DNA of 64,000 nucleotides from Gammaproteobacteria bacterium 50_400_T64 (GCA_002162755.1 MAAS01000005.1:1-64000), one strand, 5' to 3'; counted from the stretch's first letter, positions 38,436 through 46,126 are shown. The notes: a model not told the origin generated them from the letters alone. A program made the numbers and translations.

Positions 38436-38453
38436 TCACAGAATACTCTGTGA
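38436..38453. promoter_or_regulatory. palindrome downstream of argA
   Basis: TCACAGA-ATAC-TCTGTGA, 7-bp perfect arms, lies just after the argA stop. No T-tract follows, so it is a weak terminator candidate or an operator. It is the first of three palindromes in this gap. Confidence 0.35.
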
Positions 38454-38495
38454 CCTACCCTCCAAAAACAAAGCCAAAGCACCCTTTTGCCTGTA

Positions 38496-38512
38496 AATAA
38501 CACCGTGTTATT
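38496..38512. promoter_or_regulatory. 17-bp palindrome upstream of the cNMP-HDOD gene
   Basis: AATAACAC-C-GTGTTATT is a perfect inverted repeat around one base. It lies 66 bases before the ATG of the HDOD gene, a position suited to an operator. Confidence 0.4.
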
Positions 38513-38528
38513 GCTACAAAGGGGTCTT

Positions 38529-38544
38529 GCCTGATTTATCAGGC
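38529..38544. promoter_or_regulatory. leader hairpin upstream of the cNMP-HDOD gene
   Basis: GCCTGA-TTTA-TCAGGC, 6-bp perfect arms and a 4-base loop, ends 33 bases before the ATG. It would fold in the mRNA leader. Confidence 0.35.
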
Positions 38545-38577
38545 CAAACTCCCATTCTAGCCTGACAGGAAAAACCC

Positions 38578-39993
38578 ATGCTTAAGTTTTTGAGGCGAAA
38601 AAAACAAGCTCCACCCGCTGCCTCAGCTTCCGTCAAACCAAACGTTGCATCTAAACCAGCTCAAACCCTTTCCCCTGAAACTGACACGCCCTTAAAAGAT
38701 CGTTTACAAAGTGTAGGTGCCAACAAGGGCAATGAGCTGGTGACCCTACTCAATATTGGCACCACTAAAAAAATGCTTGCGGGTGAGTATCTCTTTAGAG
38801 AAGGGGAGCCTGCCGACACGGGATATATTGTCCTCGATGGCGCAATAGAAGAACTTGTTATTTCCGACGAAAACGAAACTAGTCTTGGGGTTTATCCTGA
38901 AAAATCGTGGATCAACTTTCTTGATTTAAGTGGTACAGCCCATAGGGTGACAACTGCCCGAGCGAAAGAAACAAGCTCTGTACTCCTACTTGATGAGCGC
39001 CTACTCAACAGTATTGATGACGATGTACTACTTTTCATCTATCGTGAATTACACAAAAGCTCTGTCGAGGAAGCCGTCAGAAAAGAAGCCGAAAAGGCGG
39101 CCTTCGCTGCACAAAGCCAAGGCTTGGTCGATGCTATTTTTGACATACGCACAGCAGCCAAAGATCGCTCAAAAAATTCTGACCTCGCTCAAAATGTTAT
39201 CCAAAAAGTCCCCAAACTACCCATCGCCACAATCGGCCTGTTAAACAAACTCACCGATGACAGCACATCGACCAATGAGGTTGTTGACCTGGTAAAAAGT
39301 GACCCGTCACTCACCAGCGTGTTACTCAAAACCCTCAATTCAGCTGAATACAGCTTCGAAGAAAAAATCGCAGACGTGAATCACGCCGTGTCATTGCTCG
39401 GCTATATTGGCGTCTATCAAATTGTCATGTCTCAAAGCTTACGACAAAGCCTGCCTGACACCCCTGCATTTCGGAAGGTTTATACCCGCTCACTTGAAAT
39501 TTCCCATATCGCCTTTGCCATCTCACAAGCATCTGGCGTTGGCAAACCTGCGGAGATGGCCACTATCGGCCTTGTTCATTCCCTCGGCAATATCATCGTA
39601 GAGCTATTACGCCAACAAAATCCTAAACTCGAAAATTTAATTGAGTGCTTTGATGTCTCAGTCATCGGTGCTCAACTGCTACACACTTGGAATTTGCCTG
39701 AAGGTATATGGAAGGCCGTCGAACATCAGGACTCTCCTGAATTCACACCTGCGAAGAACATTCCTGAAGATATTTTGACCGCAACTGCCGTTTTATATGT
39801 GGCTCAACTCTGCCACCAACGTTTACACAAAGTGTCTGAGGCTCGCCTGCCGATGCTTTTTCTAGACGACTATTTATCGCAGCTCAACTGGAAAGGTTTA
39901 ACACTCGGCAACGTACTCGGCGAAAAGGTAGCTCCAAATTTGCGCAAGAAAGCCAAAGCCCTACCCGCATCATTAGCCTTACTCTTAGGCTAA
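38578..39993 (+). CDS. cyclic-nucleotide-binding + HDOD domain signalling protein
   Basis: A 471-residue cytoplasmic protein. The N-terminal 45 residues are a basic, Pro/Ala-rich linker. A cNMP/Crp-like sensor barrel spans about 57-150 (LAGEYLFREGEPADTGYIVL), then a charged helix, then an HDOD domain at about 190-400 (LPIATIGLLNKLTDDSTSTN, VVDLVKSDPSLTSVLLKTLN, IGLVHSLGNIIVELL). HDOD lacks the metal residues of HD phosphodiesterases and acts as a protein-binding module in chemotaxis, c-di-GMP and stress pathways. No catalytic activity is expected. The ligand of the sensor barrel is unknown. It stands alone behind three palindromes. Confidence 0.85.
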   Translation: MLKFLRRKKQAPPAASASVKPNVASKPAQTLSPETDTPLKDRLQSVGANKGNELVTLLNIGTTKKMLAGEYLFREGEPADTGYIVLDGAIEELVISDENETSLGVYPEKSWINFLDLSGTAHRVTTARAKETSSVLLLDERLLNSIDDDVLLFIYRELHKSSVEEAVRKEAEKAAFAAQSQGLVDAIFDIRTAAKDRSKNSDLAQNVIQKVPKLPIATIGLLNKLTDDSTSTNEVVDLVKSDPSLTSVLLKTLNSAEYSFEEKIADVNHAVSLLGYIGVYQIVMSQSLRQSLPDTPAFRKVYTRSLEISHIAFAISQASGVGKPAEMATIGLVHSLGNIIVELLRQQNPKLENLIECFDVSVIGAQLLHTWNLPEGIWKAVEHQDSPEFTPAKNIPEDILTATAVLYVAQLCHQRLHKVSEARLPMLFLDDYLSQLNWKGLTLGNVLGEKVAPNLRKKAKALPASLALLLG

Positions 39994-40005
39994 ACACCCC
40001 AATTA

Positions 40006-40052
40006 CCGGATAGAGAAAGAGACCGTCACCAAACGTTTCTTTCTCTATCCGG
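40006..40052. terminator. long inverted repeat after the HDOD gene
   Basis: CCGGATAGAGAAAGA and its exact complement TCTTTCTCTATCCGG flank a 17-base centre, and the stem can be extended to 18 pairs with one G-U. It begins 13 bases after the HDOD stop. It lacks a T-tract, so it may be an mRNA-stabilising or processing hairpin rather than an intrinsic terminator. Confidence 0.5.
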
Positions 40053-40181
40053 CTATGCCCTTAACTCTACAGCGTACGACTCTCATTCTGGCGAATCCCT
40101 AATTTAATCTGCAACAATAACCGCCCCCGGCGGAATAATGCCAACAGCACATAGAACCCCACTCTGAATCGATTGTCAGAG

Positions 40182-40200
40182 TATCGCTATAATGGCGATA
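40182..40200 (+). promoter_or_regulatory. -10 box inside an inverted repeat upstream of the VTT-reductase fusion
   Basis: TATCGC-TATAATG-GCGATA: a perfect Pribnow box lies exactly in the centre of a 6-bp inverted repeat, 27 bases before the ATG. A regulator bound here would block the promoter. No clear -35 box is seen. Given the arsM neighbour, an ArsR-type repressor is one possibility. Confidence 0.5.
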
Positions 40201-40226
40201 TCACCGACTAATAGAGATAATAAGGG

Positions 40227-42404
40227 ATGAAGAAAAGCCTGCTGATGTTATGTATCGCGGCTCTAATTGGCGCCTTCTTCGCATTCGATTTACATCAAAC
40301 ACTCACACTCGAAGGCCTTAAAGCAGGGCTCGATCAAGCACAGGCTCGACTGGCCAGCGACCCCCTGCTGGTGGCCGGGGGCTTCTTTATTGTCTACGTC
40401 ATCGTTACCGGCCTGTCTTTGCCCGGTGCGGCTGTCATGTCTCTAGGCGGTGGTGCGCTCTTCGGCCTGTTGTGGGGCACGATTATTGTCTCCTTTGCCA
40501 GCTCCATCGGCGCCACACTCGCCTTCCTGGTGTCTCGCTTTGTGTTACGTGACACGGTGCAAAACCGCTTTGCTGATCGACTACAAACCATTAATGAAGG
40601 CATCGAAAAAAACGGCGCGTTTTATTTATTCACCCTTAGATTAGTGCCGGTCTTCCCCTTTTTCCTTATCAACCTGCTGATGGGTTTAACGCCGATTCGC
40701 ACTGCCACTTTTTATGCCGTGAGCCAAATTGGTATGCTAGCGGCCACCGTCGTATTTATTAATGCGGGTACCCAACTGGCCCAGCTCGATAGTTTGTCAG
40801 ACGTGCTGTCTCCCGGCCTGCTCGCCTCTTTTGTACTGCTCGGCATCTTTCCCCTGTTAGCCAAAAAAGTAGTCGCCATTATTCAGAGCCGACGCGTCTA
40901 CGCGAAGTGGCAACGCCCAGCCAAATTTGATCGCAATCTTATTGTCATTGGTGCCGGTGCTGGCGGGCTGGTCTCCAGCTATATCGCCGCTGCCGTTAAA
41001 GCGAAAGTCACTTTGGTCGAAGCGCATAAAATGGGCGGCGACTGCCTCAACACTGGCTGCGTGCCCAGCAAAGCCTTAATTAAGAGCGCTAAGATCGCGC
41101 AACATATTCGCCAGGGCGGCCGCTACGGGCTAGAGGATTCTGAACCCACCTTTTCTTTTCCAGAGGTGATGGCCCGCGTACAACGCATCATCGAGGCCGT
41201 AGAACCCCACGACAGCATTGAACGCTATAGCGAGCTTGGCGTTGATGTGGTGCAAGGCTATGCTCGCATCGTCGATCCCTGGACGGTTGAAATACGCAAG
41301 CCCGATGGCGCAAGCACTCGACTCACCACCCGCAGTATTATCATCGCTACCGGCGCCCGCCCTAGCGTGCCCGCTATACCCGGCATTGATGCTGTCGACT
41401 ATGTCACCAGCGATACGCTGTGGCGTGAATTCGCCAAACTTGAGTCAGCCCCCAAACGGCTAGTCATTTTAGGTGGCGGGCCGATTGGCTGCGAATTAGC
41501 CCAGAGCTTTGCGCGGCTCGGCTCAGCGGTGACGCAAATTCAGCGCGGGCCACGGCTGATGCCCCGCGAAGATGAAGAGGTCTCCGCACTGGCGCAAAGG
41601 CACCTAGAAGCAGACGGAGTACAGGTACTCACCAGCTGTAAAACACTGCGTTGCGAGTGTGAGGGCGATGATAAATACATTGTTGTTACATCTGCAGGGA
41701 AAGGCTCCACTGAAGGAGGCCGCAATAAAGAACAGCGCATCGCCTTCGATCAGCTGCTCGTTGCCGTCGGGCGTGAGGCGCGGCTTGAAGGCTTTGGCTT
41801 GGAAGAACTTGACATCGACACCCAACGTACTGTGCCAACCAACGACTACTTACAAACCCTCTACCCCAATATCTTTGCCGCCGGTGACGTCGCAGGCCCC
41901 TACCAATTTACCCACACCGCCTCACACCAGGCCTGGTATGCCGCCGTAAACGCCCTGTTCGGCCACCTGAAAAAGTTTAAGGTCGATTACCGAGTGATAC
42001 CCTGGACCACCTTTATCGACCCCGAAGTTGCCCGGGTTGGGCTCAATGAACAGGAGGCCAAAGCTCAGGGCATAAACGTTGAAATCACCCGCTTCGAACT
42101 CAAAGAACTGGATCGCGCCATTACCGAAAGTGCCACCGATGGCTTTGTGAAAGTGCTCACCGTGCCGGGTAAAGACCGCATTCTCGGCGTGACGATAGTG
42201 GGCGAACACGCCGGCGAACTGCTGGCCGAATTCGTGCTGGCCATGAAACACGGCCTGGGGCTGAATAAAATACTCGGCACCATTCACACCTACCCCACCT
42301 GGGCAGAGGCCAATAAATACGCTGCAGGGGAATGGAAACGCGCCCATGCACCAGAGGGTGTATTACGCTGGCTGCAACGCTATCACCAGTGGCGCAGAGG
42401 CTAA
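40227..42404 (+). CDS. fusion of a VTT/TVP38 membrane domain and a mercuric-reductase-like disulfide oxidoreductase
   Basis: A 725-residue two-part protein. Residues 1-215 are a DedA/TVP38-TMEM64 (VTT) membrane domain (LSLPGAAVMSLGGGALFGLL, FYLFTLRLVPVFPFFLINLL). From about 235 a complete class I pyridine nucleotide-disulfide oxidoreductase follows: FAD motif VIGAGAGGLVSSYIA, redox cysteines GGDCLNTGCVPSKAL, NAD motif ILGGGPIGCELAQSFA, FAD motif NIFAAGDVAG, and the C-terminal dimer motif HTYPTWAEANKYAAG with the catalytic His. It lacks the N-terminal HMA and C-terminal Cys pair of true MerA. It is followed by arsM 79 bases on, so a redox and transport role in arsenic metabolism is inferred. 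Confidence 0.88.
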   Translation: MKKSLLMLCIAALIGAFFAFDLHQTLTLEGLKAGLDQAQARLASDPLLVAGGFFIVYVIVTGLSLPGAAVMSLGGGALFGLLWGTIIVSFASSIGATLAFLVSRFVLRDTVQNRFADRLQTINEGIEKNGAFYLFTLRLVPVFPFFLINLLMGLTPIRTATFYAVSQIGMLAATVVFINAGTQLAQLDSLSDVLSPGLLASFVLLGIFPLLAKKVVAIIQSRRVYAKWQRPAKFDRNLIVIGAGAGGLVSSYIAAAVKAKVTLVEAHKMGGDCLNTGCVPSKALIKSAKIAQHIRQGGRYGLEDSEPTFSFPEVMARVQRIIEAVEPHDSIERYSELGVDVVQGYARIVDPWTVEIRKPDGASTRLTTRSIIIATGARPSVPAIPGIDAVDYVTSDTLWREFAKLESAPKRLVILGGGPIGCELAQSFARLGSAVTQIQRGPRLMPREDEEVSALAQRHLEADGVQVLTSCKTLRCECEGDDKYIVVTSAGKGSTEGGRNKEQRIAFDQLLVAVGREARLEGFGLEELDIDTQRTVPTNDYLQTLYPNIFAAGDVAGPYQFTHTASHQAWYAAVNALFGHLKKFKVDYRVIPWTTFIDPEVARVGLNEQEAKAQGINVEITRFELKELDRAITESATDGFVKVLTVPGKDRILGVTIVGEHAGELLAEFVLAMKHGLGLNKILGTIHTYPTWAEANKYAAGEWKRAHAPEGVLRWLQRYHQWRRG

Positions 42405-42483
42405 GCTTACGTTTTACACCTGACCCACCCACCAATGTAAAATAACTATCATAAATCGAAGAAACGACTTACGGGAAAACCCT

Positions 42484-43521
42484 ATGCGCGACATCGTTAA
42501 AGACTACTACGGCAAACAACTACAAAGTACAGACGACCTGAAAACCAGTGCTTGCTGTGATATTTCCGCGCTACCGAGCTGGCTCAAACCACTCATCGAC
42601 AATATTCATCCGGACGTGCTCGCTCGCTATTACGGCTGCGGCCTGGTGTGCCCCAACCTGCTTAAAGGCTGCAAGATTTTAGACTTGGGTAGCGGTTCCG
42701 GGCGCGATGTTTACGCCCTCGCTCAACTCGCCGGCCCCAGCGGTGAAGTGGTTGGCGTCGATATGACCGACGAGCAACTGGCCGTTGCCGAGCAACACCG
42801 AGACTGGCACAGCGAAAAATTCGGCTATAGCAATGTGCGCTTTATGAAAGGTGATATTGAACGCCTGCACGAACTCGATCTTGAAGCGGGTAGCTTTGAT
42901 GTCATTGTGTCCAACTGCGTGATCAACCTCTGCACCGATAAAGACGCTGTGCTCGAAGGCATTCAACAGCTATTAAAGCCCGGCGGCGAATTTTACTTTT
43001 CCGATGTCTACGCCGACCGCCGCGTACCCGAAGCCGTGCGCAATGACTCCGTACTTTATGGCGAATGCCTTGGCGGAGCGCTGTACTGGAATGATTTTTT
43101 GCGCATCGCCACGAAAGCCGGCTTTGCCGACCCCCGACTGGTAGAAGACCGACCCCTTGAAATAACCGACCCCGAGCTTGCCGCCCAAACCGGCGACCTC
43201 AATTTCTTCTCCGCAACTTATCGCCTGTTTAAAAGCGACAAACTAGAAAGTGCCTGTGAAGATTTTGGCCAAAGCGTGGTTTATCGCGGCACCATCCCCA
43301 ACCTGCCCGAGCAGTTTATCCTCGACAAACACCACACTATTGAAACGGGAAAAACCTTTCCCGTGTGCGGAAACACCTGGCGCATGCTGCACGACAGCCG
43401 CTTTGCCGAGCACTTTGAATTTAACGGTGGCTTTAGTCATCACCTCGGTCTGTTTGAAGACTGCGGCTCAAGCATGCCCTTTAATACTAAAGCACAATGC
43501 AATGAGTCCAGTTGCTGCTAG
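42484..43521 (+). CDS. arsM: arsenite S-adenosylmethionine methyltransferase
   Basis: Methylates As(III) to methylated arsenicals in the cytoplasm. The 345 residues match the ArsM pattern from end to end: LKTSACC, YYGCG, the SAM motif ILDLGSGSGRDVYALAQL, VDMTDEQLAVAE, SNCVINL, YFSDVYADRRVPEAV and GECLGGALYW. The three arsenic-binding cysteines are C52, C145 and C195. The usual C-terminal domain is present (VVYRGTIPN, HFEFNGGFSHHLGLF). The protein ends in a further vicinal pair, SSCC. It is probably cotranscribed with the VTT-reductase fusion. Confidence 0.92.
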   Translation: MRDIVKDYYGKQLQSTDDLKTSACCDISALPSWLKPLIDNIHPDVLARYYGCGLVCPNLLKGCKILDLGSGSGRDVYALAQLAGPSGEVVGVDMTDEQLAVAEQHRDWHSEKFGYSNVRFMKGDIERLHELDLEAGSFDVIVSNCVINLCTDKDAVLEGIQQLLKPGGEFYFSDVYADRRVPEAVRNDSVLYGECLGGALYWNDFLRIATKAGFADPRLVEDRPLEITDPELAAQTGDLNFFSATYRLFKSDKLESACEDFGQSVVYRGTIPNLPEQFILDKHHTIETGKTFPVCGNTWRMLHDSRFAEHFEFNGGFSHHLGLFEDCGSSMPFNTKAQCNESSCC

Positions 43522-43551
43522 CAACAGCTAACGACACCCCCGCGGGCAATA

Positions 43552-44808
43552 TCACGCAGCAAAGTGCAGCCCGTAGGTATTCCCTTGTTGCCAGACACAA
43601 GTCGCAAGGGTTTTTGCAAATCTGGCCGAACTAATCGCGATCGTATCGCTTTCTTTCAAACCCTTATCGCAGCTAATTTTGACGCCACCCAAAGGTGAAT
43701 AATCCAGTATTTCACAGGCAATAGCCGCCTCGTCTATTTGCAGGAGACCCTTTAATTGCTCCGTTTTCAGGCGCGTAAAATGGCGGCGCTCATCGGTGCG
43801 TGAAACAGGCAGGGTGTTGATGAAATTAATCGGCTGATAAGTTACCACCTGATCCATACGCTGGATGACGGATTCGTGAATGGAAATATTAATCGGCGGA
43901 TTACCGGGCTCGCCCTGTAACTGGCGAACACCCTGTTTTACGCCCAGCTTTTCCATCGCACCGTAGGCCCAACTGTAAGAGTCGTGCAAATCATCGGCAT
44001 GCATTTCTCCTCTGTAGGAAAGGTATTCATTGGAAAAATCGAGGCCCAGGGCTCTCGATTTACTCACCATCCAGCTCAGCGCCACATTCGATAACGTCGC
44101 CTGCTCATAACCGCCACCCACATCTGAATGCACTCCTGCAAACCAGGTTTGCTCCACTGTTTGATCACTATTAATTTCGCCCGTCCACAGCGCGGGCTGG
44201 AAGACTCCACGTTTTTCATCGATGGCCAAAGCCTGATAGGCGTTTTTAATATCAGGGCTAAGGTGGGTATTAAAAAAGCCCACCAGTGGTTTTGTGAAGC
44301 GGCCTAAAATAGGTGTTGGCGCACCGAGCGCACCCACCGTATCCCAAACGGCCATGAGTTGAATTTTAGGCTTTATATTTTCCGCATAAATCTGGGCATT
44401 TCTCTTCTCAGGAGGTGTGCGGTAATACTTATAAGCGATTGGTAAATTATGCAGATCATCCTTCGATAGCAGGCCGATGCAGCGCAACATACCACCAAGC
44501 GCTCTCGCCGTATAAGCTCCCCGACTAAAACCAAAACAGTAAAGCTCGTCACCTTGTTGATAATTGTGGACAATAAAACGATAAGCATCGAGCACATTTT
44601 GCTCAATCCCTTTGCCAAAAGCACCGCCTATAAATTTATCAACTGAATTGTACGTCCCCACTCCCTGATCATAAAACACCACCTGGTGTTTACCGTCTTT
44701 ACTGTAGGGCTTAATACTACGCAACAGTTTCACCACATTGGTGGGCTCTTCCGGCGTATTCCATGTACCATCACAACAAATCACAAGACGTTTATTCTGC
44801 AAATCCAT
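43552..44808 (-). CDS. DUF2235 alpha/beta hydrolase with C-terminal PilZ domain
   Basis: A 418-residue protein starting at ATG 44808 (MDLQNKRLV), which has GGAGAAGCAAA before it; the track's longer start adds 26 Cys-rich residues. Residues 5-300 are a DUF2235 hydrolase: VICCDGTWNTPEEPTNV, the nucleophile elbow CFGFSRGAYTARAL (Ser95), and WFAGVHSDVGGGY for the His. This fold includes Tle1-type phospholipases. Residues about 341-418 match PilZ: RRHFTR (R342/R346, RxxxR), then LDYSPLGGVKI (D369, S371, G374, DxSxxG), and YGLHFAA at the end. Both c-di-GMP-binding motifs are therefore complete. No T6SS gene or signal peptide is seen, so it is probably a cytoplasmic hydrolase switched by c-di-GMP (inference). 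Confidence 0.85.
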   Translation of the reverse strand: MDLQNKRLVICCDGTWNTPEEPTNVVKLLRSIKPYSKDGKHQVVFYDQGVGTYNSVDKFIGGAFGKGIEQNVLDAYRFIVHNYQQGDELYCFGFSRGAYTARALGGMLRCIGLLSKDDLHNLPIAYKYYRTPPEKRNAQIYAENIKPKIQLMAVWDTVGALGAPTPILGRFTKPLVGFFNTHLSPDIKNAYQALAIDEKRGVFQPALWTGEINSDQTVEQTWFAGVHSDVGGGYEQATLSNVALSWMVSKSRALGLDFSNEYLSYRGEMHADDLHDSYSWAYGAMEKLGVKQGVRQLQGEPGNPPINISIHESVIQRMDQVVTYQPINFINTLPVSRTDERRHFTRLKTEQLKGLLQIDEAAIACEILDYSPLGGVKISCDKGLKESDTIAISSARFAKTLATCVWQQGNTYGLHFAA

Positions 44809-45118
44809 TTTGCTTCTCCGCTCAGTTAGTAAAAAAGTAGCACACACAAAAGAACAGTAGCGCCCATCACACTCACTTAAAGACAAAGTGTAGTTGACCA
44901 GAAGGTAAGCACCCGAGTAGAGGCCATCAAGAAAAAGATTATTAAGTAATATAAATTCGCAAACTTAGATGCGTTTCGAATAAATTTTTAAGGAACCTCT
45001 GATTAAATCAGGACGAAGAAACAGATATATTCTGAGCGCAGAATACAAGTACATGACTTTTTCAGATATCCCCTAAGCTATTGCCACACAACCATCACAC
45101 GTCACAGGCCCACTGACA
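44809..45118. promoter_or_regulatory. divergent intergenic region with two palindromes
   Basis: A 310-base gap between the DUF2235-PilZ gene and the Crp/Fnr gene. It holds two inverted repeats: CTGATT-A-AATCAG at 44999-45011, and TATTCTG-AGCG-CAGAATA at 45028-45045, 74 bases before the Crp/Fnr start. Both are operator-like. The first has a centre resembling a compressed Fnr box but not the standard TTGAT-N4-ATCAA spacing. No ORF is supported here. Confidence 0.4.
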
Positions 45119-45793
45119 ATGCCCATAACTACCCTTCAAACATTATTTCCAACAGCCTCTCGTGACGAGATAAGTGATCTGGAACACTCATTTTTGAATC
45201 ACTCAAAAGTAATTGAAGCCCCAAGCGACACGCTACTTTTCTCTCCTGGAGAGAGCTGTGAAAACTATCTATTCCTTCTGAAAGGGCAGGTAAAGGTTTT
45301 CTCGACAGCCAATAATGGGCGGGAAATTTTGCTGTACAGAATTAGACCGGGAGAAACCTGCATACTCTCAACAAATTGTTTTCTAGGTTCACAGCATTAC
45401 CCCGCCAGTGCAAAAACAGAGACGCATTGCCAAGCGCTTTCCATTCCGACTTCTGCATTGCGAAAGGCTATGAGCAAATCACCACTTGTACAATTACTGC
45501 TTATGGATGATCTATCCAGGCGCATCGGCTGCTTGATAGAGCTCGTCAGCGAGCTCGCTATGGAAAGGCTCGATGTCCGCCTTGCCCGCCATCTTCTTCA
45601 ACTTTGTACAAATAATCAGGTAGTTAATACCACCCATGAAGAATTGGCCAAAGAGGTCGGCACAGCTCGAGAAGTTATTAGCCGCCAACTGCGTAAGTTT
45701 GAAAACGAAGGCTGGATAGAAACAACGCGAGGGAAAATCATCATCCACCAACACACTCCCCTTAAAAACCTGTCCGAAGGGTTTTTTTGCTAA
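45119..45793 (+). CDS. Crp/Fnr family transcriptional regulator
   Basis: A 224-residue regulator. The N-terminal sensor barrel spans about 20-125 (LFSPGESCENYLFLLKGQVK), the dimer helix follows, and the C-terminal winged helix-turn-helix has TTHEELAKEVGTAREVISRQ as the recognition region. The Fnr N-terminal cysteine cluster is absent, and the cAMP-binding residues of CRP (RRSA) are not evident. Cysteines in RPGETCILSTNCFLGS suggest a redox or sulfur ligand, as in other Crp/Fnr proteins paired with DUF2892 membrane proteins (inference). The DUF2892 gene follows 100 bases on. Confidence 0.88.
   Translation: MPITTLQTLFPTASRDEISDLEHSFLNHSKVIEAPSDTLLFSPGESCENYLFLLKGQVKVFSTANNGREILLYRIRPGETCILSTNCFLGSQHYPASAKTETHCQALSIPTSALRKAMSKSPLVQLLLMDDLSRRIGCLIELVSELAMERLDVRLARHLLQLCTNNQVVNTTHEELAKEVGTAREVISRQLRKFENEGWIETTRGKIIIHQHTPLKNLSEGFFC
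45764..45788 (+). terminator. candidate intrinsic terminator overlapping the Crp/Fnr stop
   Basis: AAAAACC, 8-9 bases, then GGGTTTTTTT: an A/T-rich stem with a T-run, lying in the last codons of the gene. It is weak because the stem is mostly A-T pairs. Confidence 0.4.
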
Positions 45794-45808
45794 TTATTTA
45801 CACCCTTA

Positions 45809-45823
45809 AGTGACAATGTCACT
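45809..45823. promoter_or_regulatory. 15-bp palindrome between Crp/Fnr and DUF2892 genes
   Basis: AGTGAC-AAT-GTCACT, perfect 6-bp arms. It precedes the second palindrome at 45853 and may be a second operator. Confidence 0.4.
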
Positions 45824-45852
45824 GAACAACAGATCGCGATACACCACAATGC

Positions 45853-45870
45853 TTACGTGATTTAACGTAA
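45853..45870. promoter_or_regulatory. candidate Crp/Fnr-type operator upstream of DUF2892
   Basis: TTACGT-GATTTA-ACGTAA: perfect 6-bp arms with a 6-base spacer, an 18-bp symmetric site with the overall geometry of Crp-family operators. It lies 23 bases before the DUF2892 ATG and 60 bases after the regulator gene. The half-site differs from those of CRP (TGTGA) and Fnr (TTGAT). Confidence 0.5.
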
Positions 45871-45893
45871 TTCAAGCACTACATGGAGCAAGC

Positions 45894-46085
45894 ATGAAAG
45901 CAAATGAAGGTAATCTCGATCGTACGTTACGAGTCGTTGTAGGGCTCGGTTTGTTGGCAACTGTTTTTATCGGCCCTCAAACCCCCTGGGGTTGGGTAGG
46001 CCTGATCCCGCTGGCAACAGGAATATTCGGACTCTGCCCTATCTATAGCCTACTGGGCATCAACACATGTCCCTTAAAAGATTAA
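45894..46085 (+). CDS. DUF2892 (YgaP-like) small inner membrane protein
   Basis: A 63-residue protein with two membrane helices (VVVGLGLLATVFI and GWVGLIPLATGIFGLCPIY). The pattern ANEGNLDRTLR...G.CP.YSLLGINTCP is the DUF2892 signature, with the two conserved CP cysteines. In YgaP this segment anchors a rhodanese; here it stands alone. GGAG lies 7 bases before the ATG. It is likely controlled by the adjacent Crp/Fnr protein. The function is unknown, possibly sulfur or thiol handling. Confidence 0.85.
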   Translation: MKANEGNLDRTLRVVVGLGLLATVFIGPQTPWGWVGLIPLATGIFGLCPIYSLLGINTCPLKD

Positions 46086-46095
46086 CACTTCGAAT

Positions 46096-46126
46096 AAAAA
46101 GGGTTGGCCATCATCCATCCCTTTTT
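46096..46126 (+). terminator. intrinsic terminator after DUF2892
   Basis: AAAAAGGG-T-TGG, a 7-base loop, CCA-T-CCCTTTTT: a stem of 11 pairs with one T-T mismatch and a T-run, 11 bases after the stop codon. Confidence 0.75.

Noticed and set aside
40227-42404. Plain mercuric reductase (merA)
   Set aside because: No N-terminal HMA domain, no C-terminal vicinal cysteines and no mer genes; the N-terminus is a VTT membrane domain.
42484-43521. Ubiquinone/menaquinone methyltransferase (UbiE) as an alternative for the arsM gene
   Set aside because: The N-terminal KTSACC, the three spaced arsenic-binding cysteines and the C-terminal domain match ArsM and not UbiE.
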